Source: Bacteroidales bacterium | GTDB lineage: Bacteria; Bacteroidota; Bacteroidia; Bacteroidales; Paludibacteraceae | Assembly: GCA_015654525.1 (NCBI GenBank) | Contig: JAATGT010000279.1 | Coordinates: forward strand, 1 to 49,852 | Direction of reading: 5' to 3' | DNA length: 49,852 nucleotides | Made by a program: the position numbers and the translations under genes | Notes under the pieces: model-generated | What the model was told of the DNA's origin: nothing | Seen by the model: only the letters and a program-made list of their open reading frames with translations | Databases searched by the model: none | Shown: positions 35,304-44,930 of the stretch, in pieces | Numbering within the stretch: position 1 is the stretch's first letter | How the letters are laid out: each line of letters opens with the position of its first letter

Positions 35304-36030
35304 AATTATTTGATTCAACAAAATCATCGACTCTGGTCAATTGCTTTTCACCCTTACGATAGTAATAAACCAATCCGTATGTCTTGCATTTAATCAACCG
35401 AGAATAAGGCTTATCATCTTTATACTTGGCTTCTACCTGATTCCAAATCTCCAAAATAATTGCATCTCCTTTCTGGCGTAAACTAACCAGTTCTTCCCAG
35501 TTCCTATTTGTGGTACTTTGGTGAAGCTTCTGCGTAGACTTGTATTCTTTAAAAACTTCGTAGTGAACCTTTACTTTGGCTATTGTAGGATTATAAATTG
35601 GCAATCCTCCATTTCGCAAACGCTCATTTTCTCCGTCAATAATGCATTTTCCCCAATGAAGTAGCAAAGCTTCAGTACTTAGATCAGGCACTGTATGTAC
35701 ATTGGGATCTAACTGATAAAAAAGCTTATGTTCTTTTTTTATATCGCCACGAATAACCGAAAGATTAAATACCTGAATGAAGTGAGAAATATAAAGTCGG
35801 GCATTGTGAACGATTTGTTGGTAACGCTTATTTGCCGACACCTGGCTTTCGAGTGTCTGCTGGTATTGAATCAGCTGTTTTTCGAAAATATTCAAATAAG
35901 TTTTGGCCTCATGGATGGTTTTATAAGAGACAACTTGATCACCATAGTTTTCTTTGTCTGCTTGCTGGATGGCCGTACGCAATGAACGCAAGCGAGCCTG
36001 ATCAGTATTGGGGAGTCGGCGGTATGGCAT
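35296..36030 (-). CDS. uncharacterised protein (244 aa)
   Basis: This is a soluble helical protein starting MPYRRLPNTDQARLRSLRTA. Its charged sequence includes a central YISHFIQVFNLSVIRGDI and a C-terminal beta part (YGLVYYYRKGEKQLTRVDDF). I recognise no named domain, though the layout is seen in Bacteroidota hypothetical proteins. It is the last gene of the minus-strand run from the PASTA gene and lies 47 bp after the prenyl synthase stop. It is convergent with and overlaps the folate gene by 8 bp. Confidence 0.7.
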   Translation of the reverse strand: MPYRRLPNTDQARLRSLRTAIQQADKENYGDQVVSYKTIHEAKTYLNIFEKQLIQYQQTLESQVSANKRYQQIVHNARLYISHFIQVFNLSVIRGDIKKEHKLFYQLDPNVHTVPDLSTEALLLHWGKCIIDGENERLRNGGLPIYNPTIAKVKVHYEVFKEYKSTQKLHQSTTNRNWEELVSLRQKGDAIILEIWNQVEAKYKDDKPYSRLIKCKTYGLVYYYRKGEKQLTRVDDFVESNNFI

Positions 36031-36077
36031 AACAATTATTTTACGATTAAAACTGTTCTGCCGACAAAGATAAAAAA

Positions 36078-37055
36078 TTAATCGTTTCTAAACATTAATT
36101 TTTCTGCTAATTTTCTCAATTCTTGCTTTTTATTCTCCAAAACAGCTACCTTATCTAATTTTGCGATGGCCTTACTATAAAAAAACTGCATCTTATCTTC
36201 GCAAATTGTCTTTACGCCAAGTCTGTCAAAAACTGAAGTAACCGCTTTTATCTTCTGTTCCGATAGGTTTTCGTCCGAGTTAAGCAACCAATTCTGTAAT
36301 TCTGTTACATCATCTCCTTTTGCCAGTTCAAGAGCATGAATCAACAAATACGTTTTTTTGTTACAGAGAATATCACCTCCTATTTTTTTGCCGAAAGTTT
36401 TCTCGTCACCATACACATCAAGCAGGTCGTCTTTCAATTGGAAAGCCAAGCCAATATTTATCCCGAAATCGTATAGCAATTGAGCATCTTCCTCTCCTGC
36501 TCCTCCTATCCAGGCACCGGTTTTAAGTGCACAACCAAGCAAAACAGCAGTTTTCAATCGGATCATTTCCAGATATTCCTCTGCTTTGACAAGCTCCCTG
36601 TTTTCAAAATCAACATCGTATTGCTGGCCTTCACAAATTTCAGCTGCAGTTTGAGAGAACAAATCCAACACCGGTTTTAGGTATTGCGATGGCGTTTTAG
36701 CAATAAACTTGTAAGAAGTTATTTGCATAACATCTCCTGAAAGAATCGCCGTATTGTCATTCCATTTTTTATGCACTGTTAGTCGACCACGACGAACGTC
36801 AGCACGATCCATAATATCGTCGTGTAGTAACGTAAAATTATGAAATATTTCTAATCCAATGGCCGTGTTGACAGCTACCTGGACATCATCCGAAAACAAA
36901 TTACAAGCCATCAGCGTCAATACCGGACGAATACGTTTTCCACCCAATGAAAGCACATAACCGATCGGTTCATAGAGGCCGCGTGGCTCTTTACTCCAGT
37001 CAATTTGATCAATTTCAGTGGAAATTAGTTGAACTGTTTTATCAAATGTATTCAT
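36078..37055 (-). CDS. trans-polyprenyl diphosphate synthase
   Basis: This 325-residue enzyme condenses isopentenyl units. The first aspartate-rich motif is LLHDDIMDRADVRRG (DDIMD at about 79-83) with GGKRIRPVL before it. The second is FQLKDDLLDVYGD (DDLLD at about 211-215), followed by GGDILCNKKTYL. Residues before the first DDxxD (NFTL) are of the type that sets chain length, but the product (farnesyl up to octaprenyl) is not certain. It follows ddl by 31 bp in an envelope operon. Confidence 0.92.
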   Translation of the reverse strand: MNTFDKTVQLISTEIDQIDWSKEPRGLYEPIGYVLSLGGKRIRPVLTLMACNLFSDDVQVAVNTAIGLEIFHNFTLLHDDIMDRADVRRGRLTVHKKWNDNTAILSGDVMQITSYKFIAKTPSQYLKPVLDLFSQTAAEICEGQQYDVDFENRELVKAEEYLEMIRLKTAVLLGCALKTGAWIGGAGEEDAQLLYDFGINIGLAFQLKDDLLDVYGDEKTFGKKIGGDILCNKKTYLLIHALELAKGDDVTELQNWLLNSDENLSEQKIKAVTSVFDRLGVKTICEDKMQFFYSKAIAKLDKVAVLENKKQELRKLAEKLMFRND

Positions 37056-37086
37056 ACTGCATAGTTACAGATTAGAAGATATATAA

Positions 37087-38064
37087 CTAAGATAGTTCAT
37101 TTTCAATAATCTCCGTCATTACGTTTTTGATGTCCAATCCAGCAGCAGCAATTTGTTGAGGAATAAAGCTGGTAGCAGTCATTCCCGGTGTGGTATTCGC
37201 CTCTAATAAATTAATCACATCACCTTCTGATATAATATAATCAATGCGAACGAGACCTTTACAACCCAAAATATCATAAATTGCAGATGTAAGCTTTTGA
37301 ACTCGTTCTGTCAATTCCTTACTAATCCGTGCGGGTGTAATTTCTTGAACCTGACCTTTGTATTTAGCATCATAATCAAAAAATTCATTTTCACTTACCA
37401 CTTCAGTAATAGGCAAAACCTGTGATTTAGTCTTAGTCTTATAAATTCCACAAGTAATTTCAATCCCCGACATGAAAGCCTCAATCATAACCTCACTTCC
37501 TTCCTCAAAAGCACGAGCAATAGAAGGTTGCACTTGTTCAATACTTTTTACCTTGGTTACTCCAAAGCTACTTCCACCCACATTCGGTTTCACAAAACAA
37601 GGAAATCCAATTTTTTCGGCAACTTCTTCGTCGGTAACAGTTTGCCCTGAGCGTAAAACTAATGATTCGGAAACCTTTATCCCAAAGCCTTTTAAATACT
37701 GATTACAAGTAAATTTATTGAAAGTAATAGCTGCAGCAAGAACACCACAGCAAGAATATGGTAAACCAATGAGATCAAAATAACCTTGCAAAATACCATT
37801 TTCACCTGGCGTGCCATGAATGGTAATGTATGCAAAATCAAAAGTTATCTTTTCTCCGTTTCTGATAAAACTAAAGTCATTTTTATCAATGGCAATCTTT
37901 TCTTTATCCGACCATTCTATCTGCCATGTTTTACCTACTATGGTTACAATAAATAAATTGTAACGTTCTTTGTCCATAAATGAATACAATCCTGCTGCAC
38001 TTTTCAGTGAAACAACAACTTCAGATGAGTCTCCACCCGCTACGATGGCAATATTTTTTTTCAT
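37087..38064 (-). CDS. ddl: D-alanine--D-alanine ligase
   Basis: This 325-residue ATP-grasp enzyme makes the D-Ala-D-Ala dipeptide of peptidoglycan. Motifs: IAVVAGGDSSEVVVSLKSA is represented by IAIVAGGDSSE at the N-terminus; HGTPGENGILQGYFDLIGLPYSCCG at about 90 (HGTPGENG); the ATP-grasp loop VKPNVGGSSFGVTKV at about 156; and the metal/ligand end LLEANTTPGMTATSFIP. Length is normal. Genes around it encode an envelope PASTA protein, RluD and a polyprenyl synthase. Confidence 0.95.
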   Translation of the reverse strand: MKKNIAIVAGGDSSEVVVSLKSAAGLYSFMDKERYNLFIVTIVGKTWQIEWSDKEKIAIDKNDFSFIRNGEKITFDFAYITIHGTPGENGILQGYFDLIGLPYSCCGVLAAAITFNKFTCNQYLKGFGIKVSESLVLRSGQTVTDEEVAEKIGFPCFVKPNVGGSSFGVTKVKSIEQVQPSIARAFEEGSEVMIEAFMSGIEITCGIYKTKTKSQVLPITEVVSENEFFDYDAKYKGQVQEITPARISKELTERVQKLTSAIYDILGCKGLVRIDYIISEGDVINLLEANTTPGMTATSFIPQQIAAAGLDIKNVMTEIIENELS

Positions 38065-38101
38065 AAAACCTTTATTTTAAAAAGATAGTTTGCTTTATAA
38101 T

Positions 38102-39172
38102 TTATTCCTCAGCTAATACCTTTGCATAATTTCGCCACTTATCAATCAGCTGCTGCATATCATCCGGTAATTCACTTTCGAAATGCATAAACTCTCCTGT
38201 CCGAGGATGCACAAAACCTAAAGTTTTAGCATGCAATGCCTGTCGGGGACAAATATAAAAACAGTTTTTGACAAACGCTTTATACATAGCTGTCGTATTT
38301 CCCTTTAAGATGATATGCCCACCATACCGCTCATCATTAAAAAGGGTATGTCCGATATGCTTCATGTGGACACGTATTTGATGCGTACGCCCAGTTTCAA
38401 GCCTACATTCCACTAAGGTTACATAAGCCATACGCTCCAACACTTTATAATGTGTTACCGCATGTTTTGCCAATGGATTTTCACCTTCCGGAAAAACGGT
38501 GAACAACATTCTGTCACGCGGATCACGAGCTAAAGCACCTACAATAGTCCCTTCGTCTTCCTTCACATTTCCCCAAACTAAAGCTTGGTAACGACGTTGT
38601 GTTGTTTTATTAAAGAACTGTTTTCCTAAATTAGTTTTGGCCTCTTCCGTTTTGGCTATCAAAATTAGTCCCGAAGTATCTTTATCAATTCGATGAACCA
38701 ACCCGATACGAGAATCGTTAGCATCAAAATTTGGATTATCTTTCAAATGCCAGGCAACAGCATTTAGCAAAGTGCCGTCAAAATTTCCAAATCCGGGATG
38801 TACTACCAGATTAGGTTGTTTGTTGACAAGCATTATTTCATCATCCTCGTATACGATATTGAGTGGAATATCCTGTGGAATAATTTCAAATTCATTGGGC
38901 GGATAAGCCAATACGATGGTTATAACATCAAGAGGTTTAATTCTATAGTTTGACTTCACAGACTTACCATTTACCAAAATATTCCCAGCATCTGCAGCCT
39001 CCTGAATCCGGTTACGGGAAGTATTAGACATACAGTTTACCAAGTGTTTATCAATACGCACCATGGCCTGACCTTTATCCACTACAAAACGGAAATGCTC
39101 GAAAAGCTCTTGCCCCTCTCCTACTCCATCAATTTCATCCTCTTCTATTTCCTCTAAAAAATCTTCTGACAC
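38102..39172 (-). CDS. rluD: RluD-type 23S rRNA pseudouridine synthase
   Basis: This 356-residue enzyme has an N-terminal S4 RNA-binding domain (RIDKHLVNCMSNTSRNRIQ...GNILVNGKSVKSNYRIK). The RluA-family core carries LVVHPGFGNFDGTLLNAV, the catalytic block LVHRIDKDTSGLILIAKT (active Asp in HRIDKDTSG, about 162-170) and RLETGRTHQIRVHMKHIGH. The first 25 residues are acidic (SEDFLEEIEEDEIDGVGEGQ). It is probably specific for helix 69 like RluD, though the RluA family is hard to split by eye. It follows the PASTA gene by 21 bp. Confidence 0.9.
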   Translation of the reverse strand: MSEDFLEEIEEDEIDGVGEGQELFEHFRFVVDKGQAMVRIDKHLVNCMSNTSRNRIQEAADAGNILVNGKSVKSNYRIKPLDVITIVLAYPPNEFEIIPQDIPLNIVYEDDEIMLVNKQPNLVVHPGFGNFDGTLLNAVAWHLKDNPNFDANDSRIGLVHRIDKDTSGLILIAKTEEAKTNLGKQFFNKTTQRRYQALVWGNVKEDEGTIVGALARDPRDRMLFTVFPEGENPLAKHAVTHYKVLERMAYVTLVECRLETGRTHQIRVHMKHIGHTLFNDERYGGHIILKGNTTAMYKAFVKNCFYICPRQALHAKTLGFVHPRTGEFMHFESELPDDMQQLIDKWRNYAKVLAEE

Positions 39173-39193
39173 GTTTTGGCAATTATGTAAGTT

Positions 39194-40030
39194 TTAGAAA
39201 AACTGTTCATCAGTTTCCGCTTGTTTTTTATCTTCATCAAAAACTTCATTTAGTCTTTTTTTATCTCTGGTAAGATAAATGTCAATCTTGCTACCAGCTG
39301 GTAATGAACTACCGGCCGAAGGTAATTGGCGATAAACGACATATTCCGACTCATTATTGCCTGAAGGTGTTACGTCATATTGCACTGCACCAATAATAAA
39401 TGAAGCAGCAACTATTTCATCATTTGCCTCATCGTATCCCTTTCCTTTTAGCATAGGAACAGTTGTACTCTCTTCACCCAAACCATTACCCACTACCAAT
39501 ACCAAAGCACTTCCTTCTGGTACACGTGTTCCTGGCAAAATAGTTCTCCCGTGAAGTTTTACTTCCGTAACCAAATCTTTGTATTCTGATGGTACATACT
39601 CAACACTGGCAACGCTCAAGCCTATAGATTGTAACATAGCATCTGCCTGACGATAAGAGACATCATCAATTTCAGGTAAAGCTACTTGTCTTACTTTACG
39701 AGAATTAATAATAATGTAAACCGGACGATTGGTTTTGATTGTTGAGTTCGGAGCAGGAATTTGATCTATGATTGTTCCTAATTTTTTATCACGAACATAA
39801 ACTGAATCAATCACTTGAACATATAACCCCTTTTTTGCCAATAAAACCTGGGCTTCTTCAACATACGATCCTCTCAAATCTGGTATGACTTCAACTTCGC
39901 CATGGTGGGTGTAAAAATCCATACAGAACAGCGCTCCCCACGATAACACTACTGCTATACCAATGGCAATAAGCACATTCTTAAGTACAAACCCACCGAA
40001 AGTTTCTTTCCAAAATTTTTTTAATTCCAT
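39194..40030 (-). CDS. membrane-anchored three-PASTA-domain protein
   Basis: This 278-residue protein has one N-terminal membrane helix (about 16-36, VLKNVLIAIGIAVVLSWGAL) and an outside part with three PASTA units. They begin VEVIPDLRGSYVEEAQVLL (about 43), VALPEIDDVSYRQADAML (about 114) and TTVPMLKGKGYDEANDEI (about 190). There is no kinase domain. PASTA domains bind muropeptides or PBPs in other phyla; a wall-sensing or PBP-partner role fits the ddl neighbour. It is first in the operon of five minus-strand genes. Confidence 0.9.
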   Translation of the reverse strand: MELKKFWKETFGGFVLKNVLIAIGIAVVLSWGALFCMDFYTHHGEVEVIPDLRGSYVEEAQVLLAKKGLYVQVIDSVYVRDKKLGTIIDQIPAPNSTIKTNRPVYIIINSRKVRQVALPEIDDVSYRQADAMLQSIGLSVASVEYVPSEYKDLVTEVKLHGRTILPGTRVPEGSALVLVVGNGLGEESTTVPMLKGKGYDEANDEIVAASFIIGAVQYDVTPSGNNESEYVVYRQLPSAGSSLPAGSKIDIYLTRDKKRLNEVFDEDKKQAETDEQFF

Positions 40031-40199
40031 AGTTGATCGAAATTATATGACTTGATTATCAAAGGAATGAACTAAATGAAAAACTGTTTTAATTAGATTC
40101 CAAAAATAATCAATTTATTGCTTCATAAGGGCATAAAAACAAAAAAAGTAAAAACTTACCGGAAGTCTTTACTTTCTTTATACTGTTTTAGCAGATAAA

Positions 40200-40358
40200 T
40201 CAATGTTTGTGGCGTGCCTCATCTGCAACAGAAAGTTTTGATCTACCTTTAGCACGGCGTGCTGCTAATACTCTACGTCCATTAGCTGTTGCCATTCTTT
40301 CACGAAATCCGTGTTTGTTTTTTCTTTTTCTAACAGAAGGTTGGAATGTCCTTTTCAT
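40200..40358 (-). CDS. rpmH: 50S ribosomal protein L34
   Basis: A 52-residue basic protein: [20 protein letters not shown] at the start, then [20 protein letters not shown], ending DEARHKH. This is the full L34 signature (KRTFQPS, HGFRxRM, GRRVLxxRRxKGR). The start ATG is at 40358 and the TGA at 40202-40200. It has its own strong promoter. L34 genes are often near dnaA/oriC in bacteria, but no dnaA is in this window. Confidence 0.97.
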   Translation of the reverse strand: MKRTFQPSVRKRKNKHGFRERMATANGRRVLAARRAKGRSKLSVADEARHKH

Positions 40359-40407
40359 TGCTTTTTGTATTTTGCGTTATTATTTTCTCTTTCTGAGTTT
40401 GGGACTG

Positions 40408-40438
40408 CAAAAATAGATGTTTTTTTCGAAACTACAAA
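40408..40438 (-). promoter_or_regulatory. rpmH promoter
   Basis: On the minus strand TTTG (40438-40435), 19 bp, then TATTTTTG (40415-40408): an ideal Bacteroidota sigma-ABfr-type promoter. The leader to the ATG is about 45 nt. A TGTTGATAA word, DnaA-box-like, lies just upstream at about 40440-40448. Confidence 0.75.
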
Positions 40439-40513
40439 CTGTTGATAACTTTTTCTGTTTGTTTTTCATAAAGTAATTTTTTATTCCATATCATATTCGT
40501 ATTTAAACTTACT

Positions 40514-41737
40514 TTATATTTTATCTCTCATATCTATTTTAACTGTAATTTCAGTATCACCACGCTTTAAAAGAAGTACTAGCGGACGTCGGCTCGGGGT
40601 TTCAAATATCTTTCGGATATCGCCAATCGTCATTAAAAAGGTTTTGATGCCATTTACTTCTAATAGTTGATCATCGCGCTTTACTCCGGCTTTTTCAGCA
40701 GGTGAATTTGCCCAAACTTCAAATACTTCTATCAAAGTAAATGCTGTAGTAAGTTGCATCACTTCAATACCAGCAACATTATATGAATATCGTTTTGTAA
40801 AATTAGAATTTGGCTTGAAATAAAATTTCATGTTTTCGTAATCAATAAACATATTGAACCGGCTCAATATTTGACTACCAATTGTACCATCACGTTTTGA
40901 ATTTGTTATTATACCTTTAATCGTTGTCGAATCAGGAAAAGAAACGATAGGATCTTTAAGGCAAAACTCTCCGAAGCAAATTTGAGGAATGTGACCATAT
41001 TTACCAGTTATTATACCATTCAATCCTTCACCAATAGTTCCCTGTACCCACTTAGGAGGTGCCTGAACCGATTCTTTCGTAAAAGTTTGAAACCATGCAT
41101 TGAGTTCTGCACCGGTGTCAATGAGCATTCTTGCTTGCTTACGTGTGCTGTCTGATTTTAAAACTGATAACTCAACAAACATTTTTTGCAACTCAATAAA
41201 AACAGGCAGCATTCCATATCCTTTGGGGGCAATAAATGAATCGGAATTATAAAAACGAATTCGTCTGCTTGAATAATCAATTTCAACAGTGTGTCCCTGA
41301 AAAAAATCAATTCCTATAAGTCCGTTTATTTTAGTTCCTGTGTGCTTTGATAAATTGAAAACATCATTGTGAAGGACATAAACCGTTTTATTTTCCAGTT
41401 TTAATTTACCTGCTTTCAATGTGTTGTAACTACTTGTATAGGCTTCTAAATGATCATCTCCACCTAGCCCCATCAAATCTTTTACATCCGAGAAATTTAG
41501 TGACAGCTTGTCGCCCGGATCTAATTCTGTAATTATGGTATTTCTGATTCCTGAATCTAAAATAAGATTGAGTGCGGAAGATTCGTTTACTTTTACTGTT
41601 ACAACCACATAACTCCCTACCATTTCAAAAGGAATGGATGCTATTGGTTTTAATTTGTTTTTTGAAAACAAATTGGCTACAAATAAAAAACATAATGTGA
41701 AAAGTATTACTCTCCTCATAATGATATGATTTTTCAA
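40514..41737 (-). CDS. retropepsin-like aspartyl protease with PDZ domain
   Basis: A 407-residue exported protein: signal segment RRVILFTLCFLFVANLFS (the start may be Met7 rather than Met1). There are two aspartyl-protease halves: LNLILDSGIRNTIITE at about 56-71, with DSG, and RMLIDTGAELNAWF at about 203-216, with DTG. A C-terminal PDZ domain follows at about 320-400 (YNVAGIEVMQL...SPAEKAGVKRDDQLLEVNGI...RRPLVLLLKRGD). Such protease-PDZ proteins are common in the Bacteroidota periplasm; substrates are unknown. Monocistronic. Confidence 0.87.
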   Translation of the reverse strand: MKNHIIMRRVILFTLCFLFVANLFSKNKLKPIASIPFEMVGSYVVVTVKVNESSALNLILDSGIRNTIITELDPGDKLSLNFSDVKDLMGLGGDDHLEAYTSSYNTLKAGKLKLENKTVYVLHNDVFNLSKHTGTKINGLIGIDFFQGHTVEIDYSSRRIRFYNSDSFIAPKGYGMLPVFIELQKMFVELSVLKSDSTRKQARMLIDTGAELNAWFQTFTKESVQAPPKWVQGTIGEGLNGIITGKYGHIPQICFGEFCLKDPIVSFPDSTTIKGIITNSKRDGTIGSQILSRFNMFIDYENMKFYFKPNSNFTKRYSYNVAGIEVMQLTTAFTLIEVFEVWANSPAEKAGVKRDDQLLEVNGIKTFLMTIGDIRKIFETPSRRPLVLLLKRGDTEITVKIDMRDKI

Positions 41738-41936
41738 TGAGCGAAGATAGCATTTTTTTTATATATATTTATTTGAATAGTCATTATTTGTGTTGAAAAT
41801 AAGTTATTTGTGAATAAATAGAAAATTTGAATACGCTCATAGCTAAAGATTAATTCAAAATTTAATCGTATTTAATTTATTAAGCTATATTTTTGTACTG
41901 AAATAAAGAGTTGAATTCATATAAACACAGTAAATC

Positions 41937-42800
41937 ATGGACTTAAAAACTCATAAAAAAATAATAGCAGCTCAACGGGCTGAGATTACCGAGTGCCACA
42001 TTTACACACGGCTTGCCGAAAGGAGTAAAGACCAAAACAATGCCGAAGTACTTCGAAGAATAGGTCAGGAATAAAAAAAACATGCTGATTTTTGGAAAAC
42101 AAAAACCGAATTGGACGTAAAACCTGATAACTGGAAAATTTTCCGGATTGTATTTTTTGCACGTTTACTCGGACTTTCGTTTGTGCTGAAACTGATGGAG
42201 AAGAAGGAAGGTACCGGCTCAAAAACTTATGCTGAACTATCGGATGTTTTTCCTGAAACTCAAAAACTTTCGGAAGAAGAAAAAAGCCATGAAAAAGAAA
42301 TTCTGGGTATGCTCGACGAAGAAGGACTTCAGTATGTAGGATCTATTGTTTTGGGTTTAAATGATGCATTGGTTGAATTAACCGGTTCATTAGCCGGTTT
42401 TACATTGGCACTTGGCAGCACAAAAATCATTTCTTTGGCTGGTTTGGTTACCGGAATATCTGCAGCATTGTCTATGGCTGCATCTGATTATCTTTCATCG
42501 AAAGCCGAAGGAGATGACAGAGCCAAAAAATCTGCTATATACACCGGTGTTGCTTATTTATTTACAGTTGCATTTCTTATTTTACCTTTCCTGTTGCTCG
42601 TAAATAAATTCATTGCTTTGGGAATAACGTTATTCACAGCGGTATTAATCATTTTTTGTTTCAACTATTATATTTCCATGGCAAAAGATCTTAATTTCAA
42701 AGCTCGCTTTTTTGAAATGACGTCTATAAGTCTTGGTGTTGCTGCTTTCTCATTCCTTGTTGGATACGCTTTAAAAGCAGCTTTAGGAATAGATATTTAA
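41937..42800 (+). pseudogene. ferritin-like + VIT1/CCC1 iron/manganese transporter, in-frame stop
   Basis: ATG 41937 opens MDLKTHKKIIAAQRAEITEC, a ferritin-like helix with the E-x6-Y pattern (EITECHIY). After 45 codons a TAA (42072-42074) interrupts. The same frame then continues KKHADFWKTKTELDVKPDNW and the VIT1 domain: EEGLQYVGSIVLGLNDALVELTG, GFTLALGS, TGISAALSMAASDYLS and three more helices, to 42800. The stop stands where the family has the Glu of the iron-binding E-x-x-H (here stop-K-K-H). One G-to-T change from GAA or GAG would explain it. The 42111 TTG is unlikely to be a real start. An intact gene would move Fe/Mn out of the cytoplasm. Confidence 0.85.
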
Positions 42801-42820
42801 AACCTACTTATAAACTGATT

Positions 42821-42862
42821 ATCCCGGATATGAAATAATTTTTTGTATTTTATATCCGGGAT
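42821..42862. terminator. bidirectional hairpin between convergent genes
   Basis: ATCCCGGATAT (42821-42831) pairs perfectly with ATATCCGGGAT (42852-42862) around a 20-nt AT-rich loop. It lies between the VIT1 gene and the convergent epimerase gene and suits a two-way transcript end. Confidence 0.65.
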
Positions 42863-42891
42863 GATTCGTTTAAACATACTCGAAAAATCCA

Positions 42892-43872
42892 TTATTTCAT
42901 CATTCCGTTTTTCTTAAACCAACTCATTGATTCCAAAATTGCCTGTCTTAGTTGGGTTTCAGGCATAAGAAGTCCGGCTTTTATTTTTTCATTTTTATAG
43001 TATTCACGTATCTGCAATTGTTGGAGATTCATAGAGCACACTTCAGTTTTTACTCCTAGCTTACGTATTAAATCTCCAATTTTTCCCGCTGCAAGCAATA
43101 TAAAATCAGGGACTTCAATCAAGCATTGTTTATATCCACCGATTTGTTTTTGAAGAATATAAAAGTCTTTAAACGATAAATTCACACCGGATGCCAAATA
43201 ACGTTCTCCATTGTTTCCCAAAGTCAAAGCATTACATACTGCCGCGGCTACATCCGTTACAGCCACAAAGTTTTTACCACCTTTGGGTATAAACATCAAC
43301 CATTTTTTATAACCCATAAGCATTAATTTACCCGAACTCGGTTTGGTATCATAAGCTCCAATCATAAATGTTGGGTTGATAATAATTACATGCCGGTGAG
43401 GTAGGAGAGAGGCTTGCACAAAGAGCTTTTCAGCCTGTACTTTACTTCGGGCATAAAACGATTCGATAAAAGGATATTGAATAGCCGCATTTTCATCGGC
43501 CGGTTTATTTTCAGTTCCAAATCCAACGGTGTTGGCTGTACTTACAAATATCAACTTGTTTATATTTAATTCATCAGCCACTTTAATAATTTGAGCTGCT
43601 CCATCCACATTCACTTTGCTATAATCCTCATAATGGAGTAAATTCGTGGCTGTGATGGCAGCTATATGAATAATGGCATCACAACCATGTGCCGCCTGTT
43701 TCAGGCAATGATAATTGGTAAAATCTGCTTTAAAAATCTCAATATCGTCCATATTGAAATATATTTTATCGGTACTGCGTACAATTATCTGTATTTCACA
43801 TAGCCTTCTTTGCAATTCCAACACCACATTATGTCCCAATAATCCATTGGATCCGGTAACTAAAACCTTCAT
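42892..43872 (-). CDS. NAD-dependent epimerase/dehydratase family protein
   Basis: A 326-residue extended SDR: N-terminal KVLVTGSNGLLGHNVVLEL with the GxxGxxG motif (GSNGLLG at 7-13), DAIIHIAAITA, FVSTANTVGFG, and the active-site YxxxK as YARSK in ESFYARSKVQAEKL at about 139. C-terminal half VNLSFKDFYIL...MSWFKKNG. The pattern is near dihydroflavonol-reductase/NAD(P)H steroid-dehydrogenase-like proteins of Bacteroidota; substrate unknown. Monocistronic, divergent from the SDR gene at 44001. Confidence 0.88.
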   Translation of the reverse strand: MKVLVTGSNGLLGHNVVLELQRRLCEIQIIVRSTDKIYFNMDDIEIFKADFTNYHCLKQAAHGCDAIIHIAAITATNLLHYEDYSKVNVDGAAQIIKVADELNINKLIFVSTANTVGFGTENKPADENAAIQYPFIESFYARSKVQAEKLFVQASLLPHRHVIIINPTFMIGAYDTKPSSGKLMLMGYKKWLMFIPKGGKNFVAVTDVAAAVCNALTLGNNGERYLASGVNLSFKDFYILQKQIGGYKQCLIEVPDFILLAAGKIGDLIRKLGVKTEVCSMNLQQLQIREYYKNEKIKAGLLMPETQLRQAILESMSWFKKNGMMK

Positions 43873-44000
43873 TTTTTATCGTTTAAAAACAGCTCTTACA
43901 AAAGTAATAAATCTTTTATGCAATTTATTGAATTCAAAAAATAAGAGTTATTTTAATAATCAGTATATTTGCAACTAAATAAATATGTGACTAATAATAC

Positions 44001-44822
44001 ATGGAAACAAAAGTAGTTTTAATAACTGGTGCCAGTGCCGGAATTGGTTTATCGGCAGCAACACAATTAATGAACAAAGGAGTCAGGGTATATGCAGCTT
44101 CCCGTCGGAGTGGTAATGCTCAAAAAGCTTCGAGGGGAGTAGGGGAGTTGATTCCCGTAAAAATGGATGTAAACAATCCGGAACAAATAGCTTCGGTGGT
44201 TGCTCAAATACTGCAGGAAAATAAGCGTTTGGATGCTGTTATTTGCAATGCAGGAAATGGTATTGCCGGATCTGTAGAAGACACTTCGAACGAAGAAATG
44301 CGTTATCAGCTTGAAACTAATTTTTTTGGTGCGGTAAATACTATCAACGCCTGTTTGCCCGTTTTCAGGTCGCAAGGATATGGTAAAGTAGTAGCCACAT
44401 CATCGGTAGCAGCTATTGTTCCTATTCCTTTTCAGGCATTTTACTCGGCTGGAAAATCGGCTTTATTGATCTTTATGCAAGCATTGGCCATGGAAGTAAA
44501 ACCTTTTGGCATTCAATGTTGCACTATATTACCGGGCGATACCAAAACAGAATTTACAGCAGCCCGCAAATATACCGAAGCTTCGCAATCGATCGACTCA
44601 GCTTACGCTAAAACCATGAAATCGTCGGTAGGAAAGATGGAAAAAGATGAGCAAAACGGCATGGATGCTCAGGTTGTAGCCAAACAAATGGTGAATCAGG
44701 TTATGAGTAACCGTATGAAAGTAACCGTGGTTCCCGGATTTCAGTATAAAGTAATATGCTGGTTGTTCAACCGCATCCCCGCTGCCACTCGTTTGTGGGT
44801 TGTAGGTTTACTCTACGGTTGA
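44001..44822 (+). CDS. short-chain dehydrogenase/reductase
   Basis: A 273-residue classical SDR: VVLITGASAGIGLSAATQL (TGASAGIG at about 8-15), VICNAGNGIAGSV (NAG), catalytic SSVAAIVPIPFQAFYSAGKSA with Ser, Tyr and Lys (YSAGK at about 149-153), then LPGDTKTEF. The end (VPGFQYKVICWLFNRIPAAT) is hydrophobic and may touch the membrane, as in retinol-dehydrogenase-like SDRs. Substrate unknown. It is divergent from the epimerase gene with 128 bp between, and closed by a terminator. Confidence 0.9.
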   Translation: METKVVLITGASAGIGLSAATQLMNKGVRVYAASRRSGNAQKASRGVGELIPVKMDVNNPEQIASVVAQILQENKRLDAVICNAGNGIAGSVEDTSNEEMRYQLETNFFGAVNTINACLPVFRSQGYGKVVATSSVAAIVPIPFQAFYSAGKSALLIFMQALAMEVKPFGIQCCTILPGDTKTEFTAARKYTEASQSIDSAYAKTMKSSVGKMEKDEQNGMDAQVVAKQMVNQVMSNRMKVTVVPGFQYKVICWLFNRIPAATRLWVVGLLYG

Positions 44823-44846
44823 AAATACCAACTAATCAGCTATTTT

Positions 44847-44880
44847 AAAAAGGCGGAGAATAGTTTCTTCGCCTTTTTTG
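44847..44880 (+). terminator. intrinsic terminator after the SDR gene
   Basis: AAAAAGGCGGAGAA (44847-44860) pairs with TTCTTCGCCTTTTT (44866-44879) with one G/A mismatch, followed by T residues. Standard terminator 25 bp past the stop. Confidence 0.85.
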
Positions 44881-44930
44881 TATTTATAACATCAACTCAT
44901 CCCATCAGTACAAAAACAGCGTTTCATAAC

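Noticed and set aside
42111-42800. Separate VIT1 gene starting at TTG 42111
   Set aside because: The ferritin-like part upstream is in the same frame and matches the known fusion, so a single interrupted gene explains the region better.
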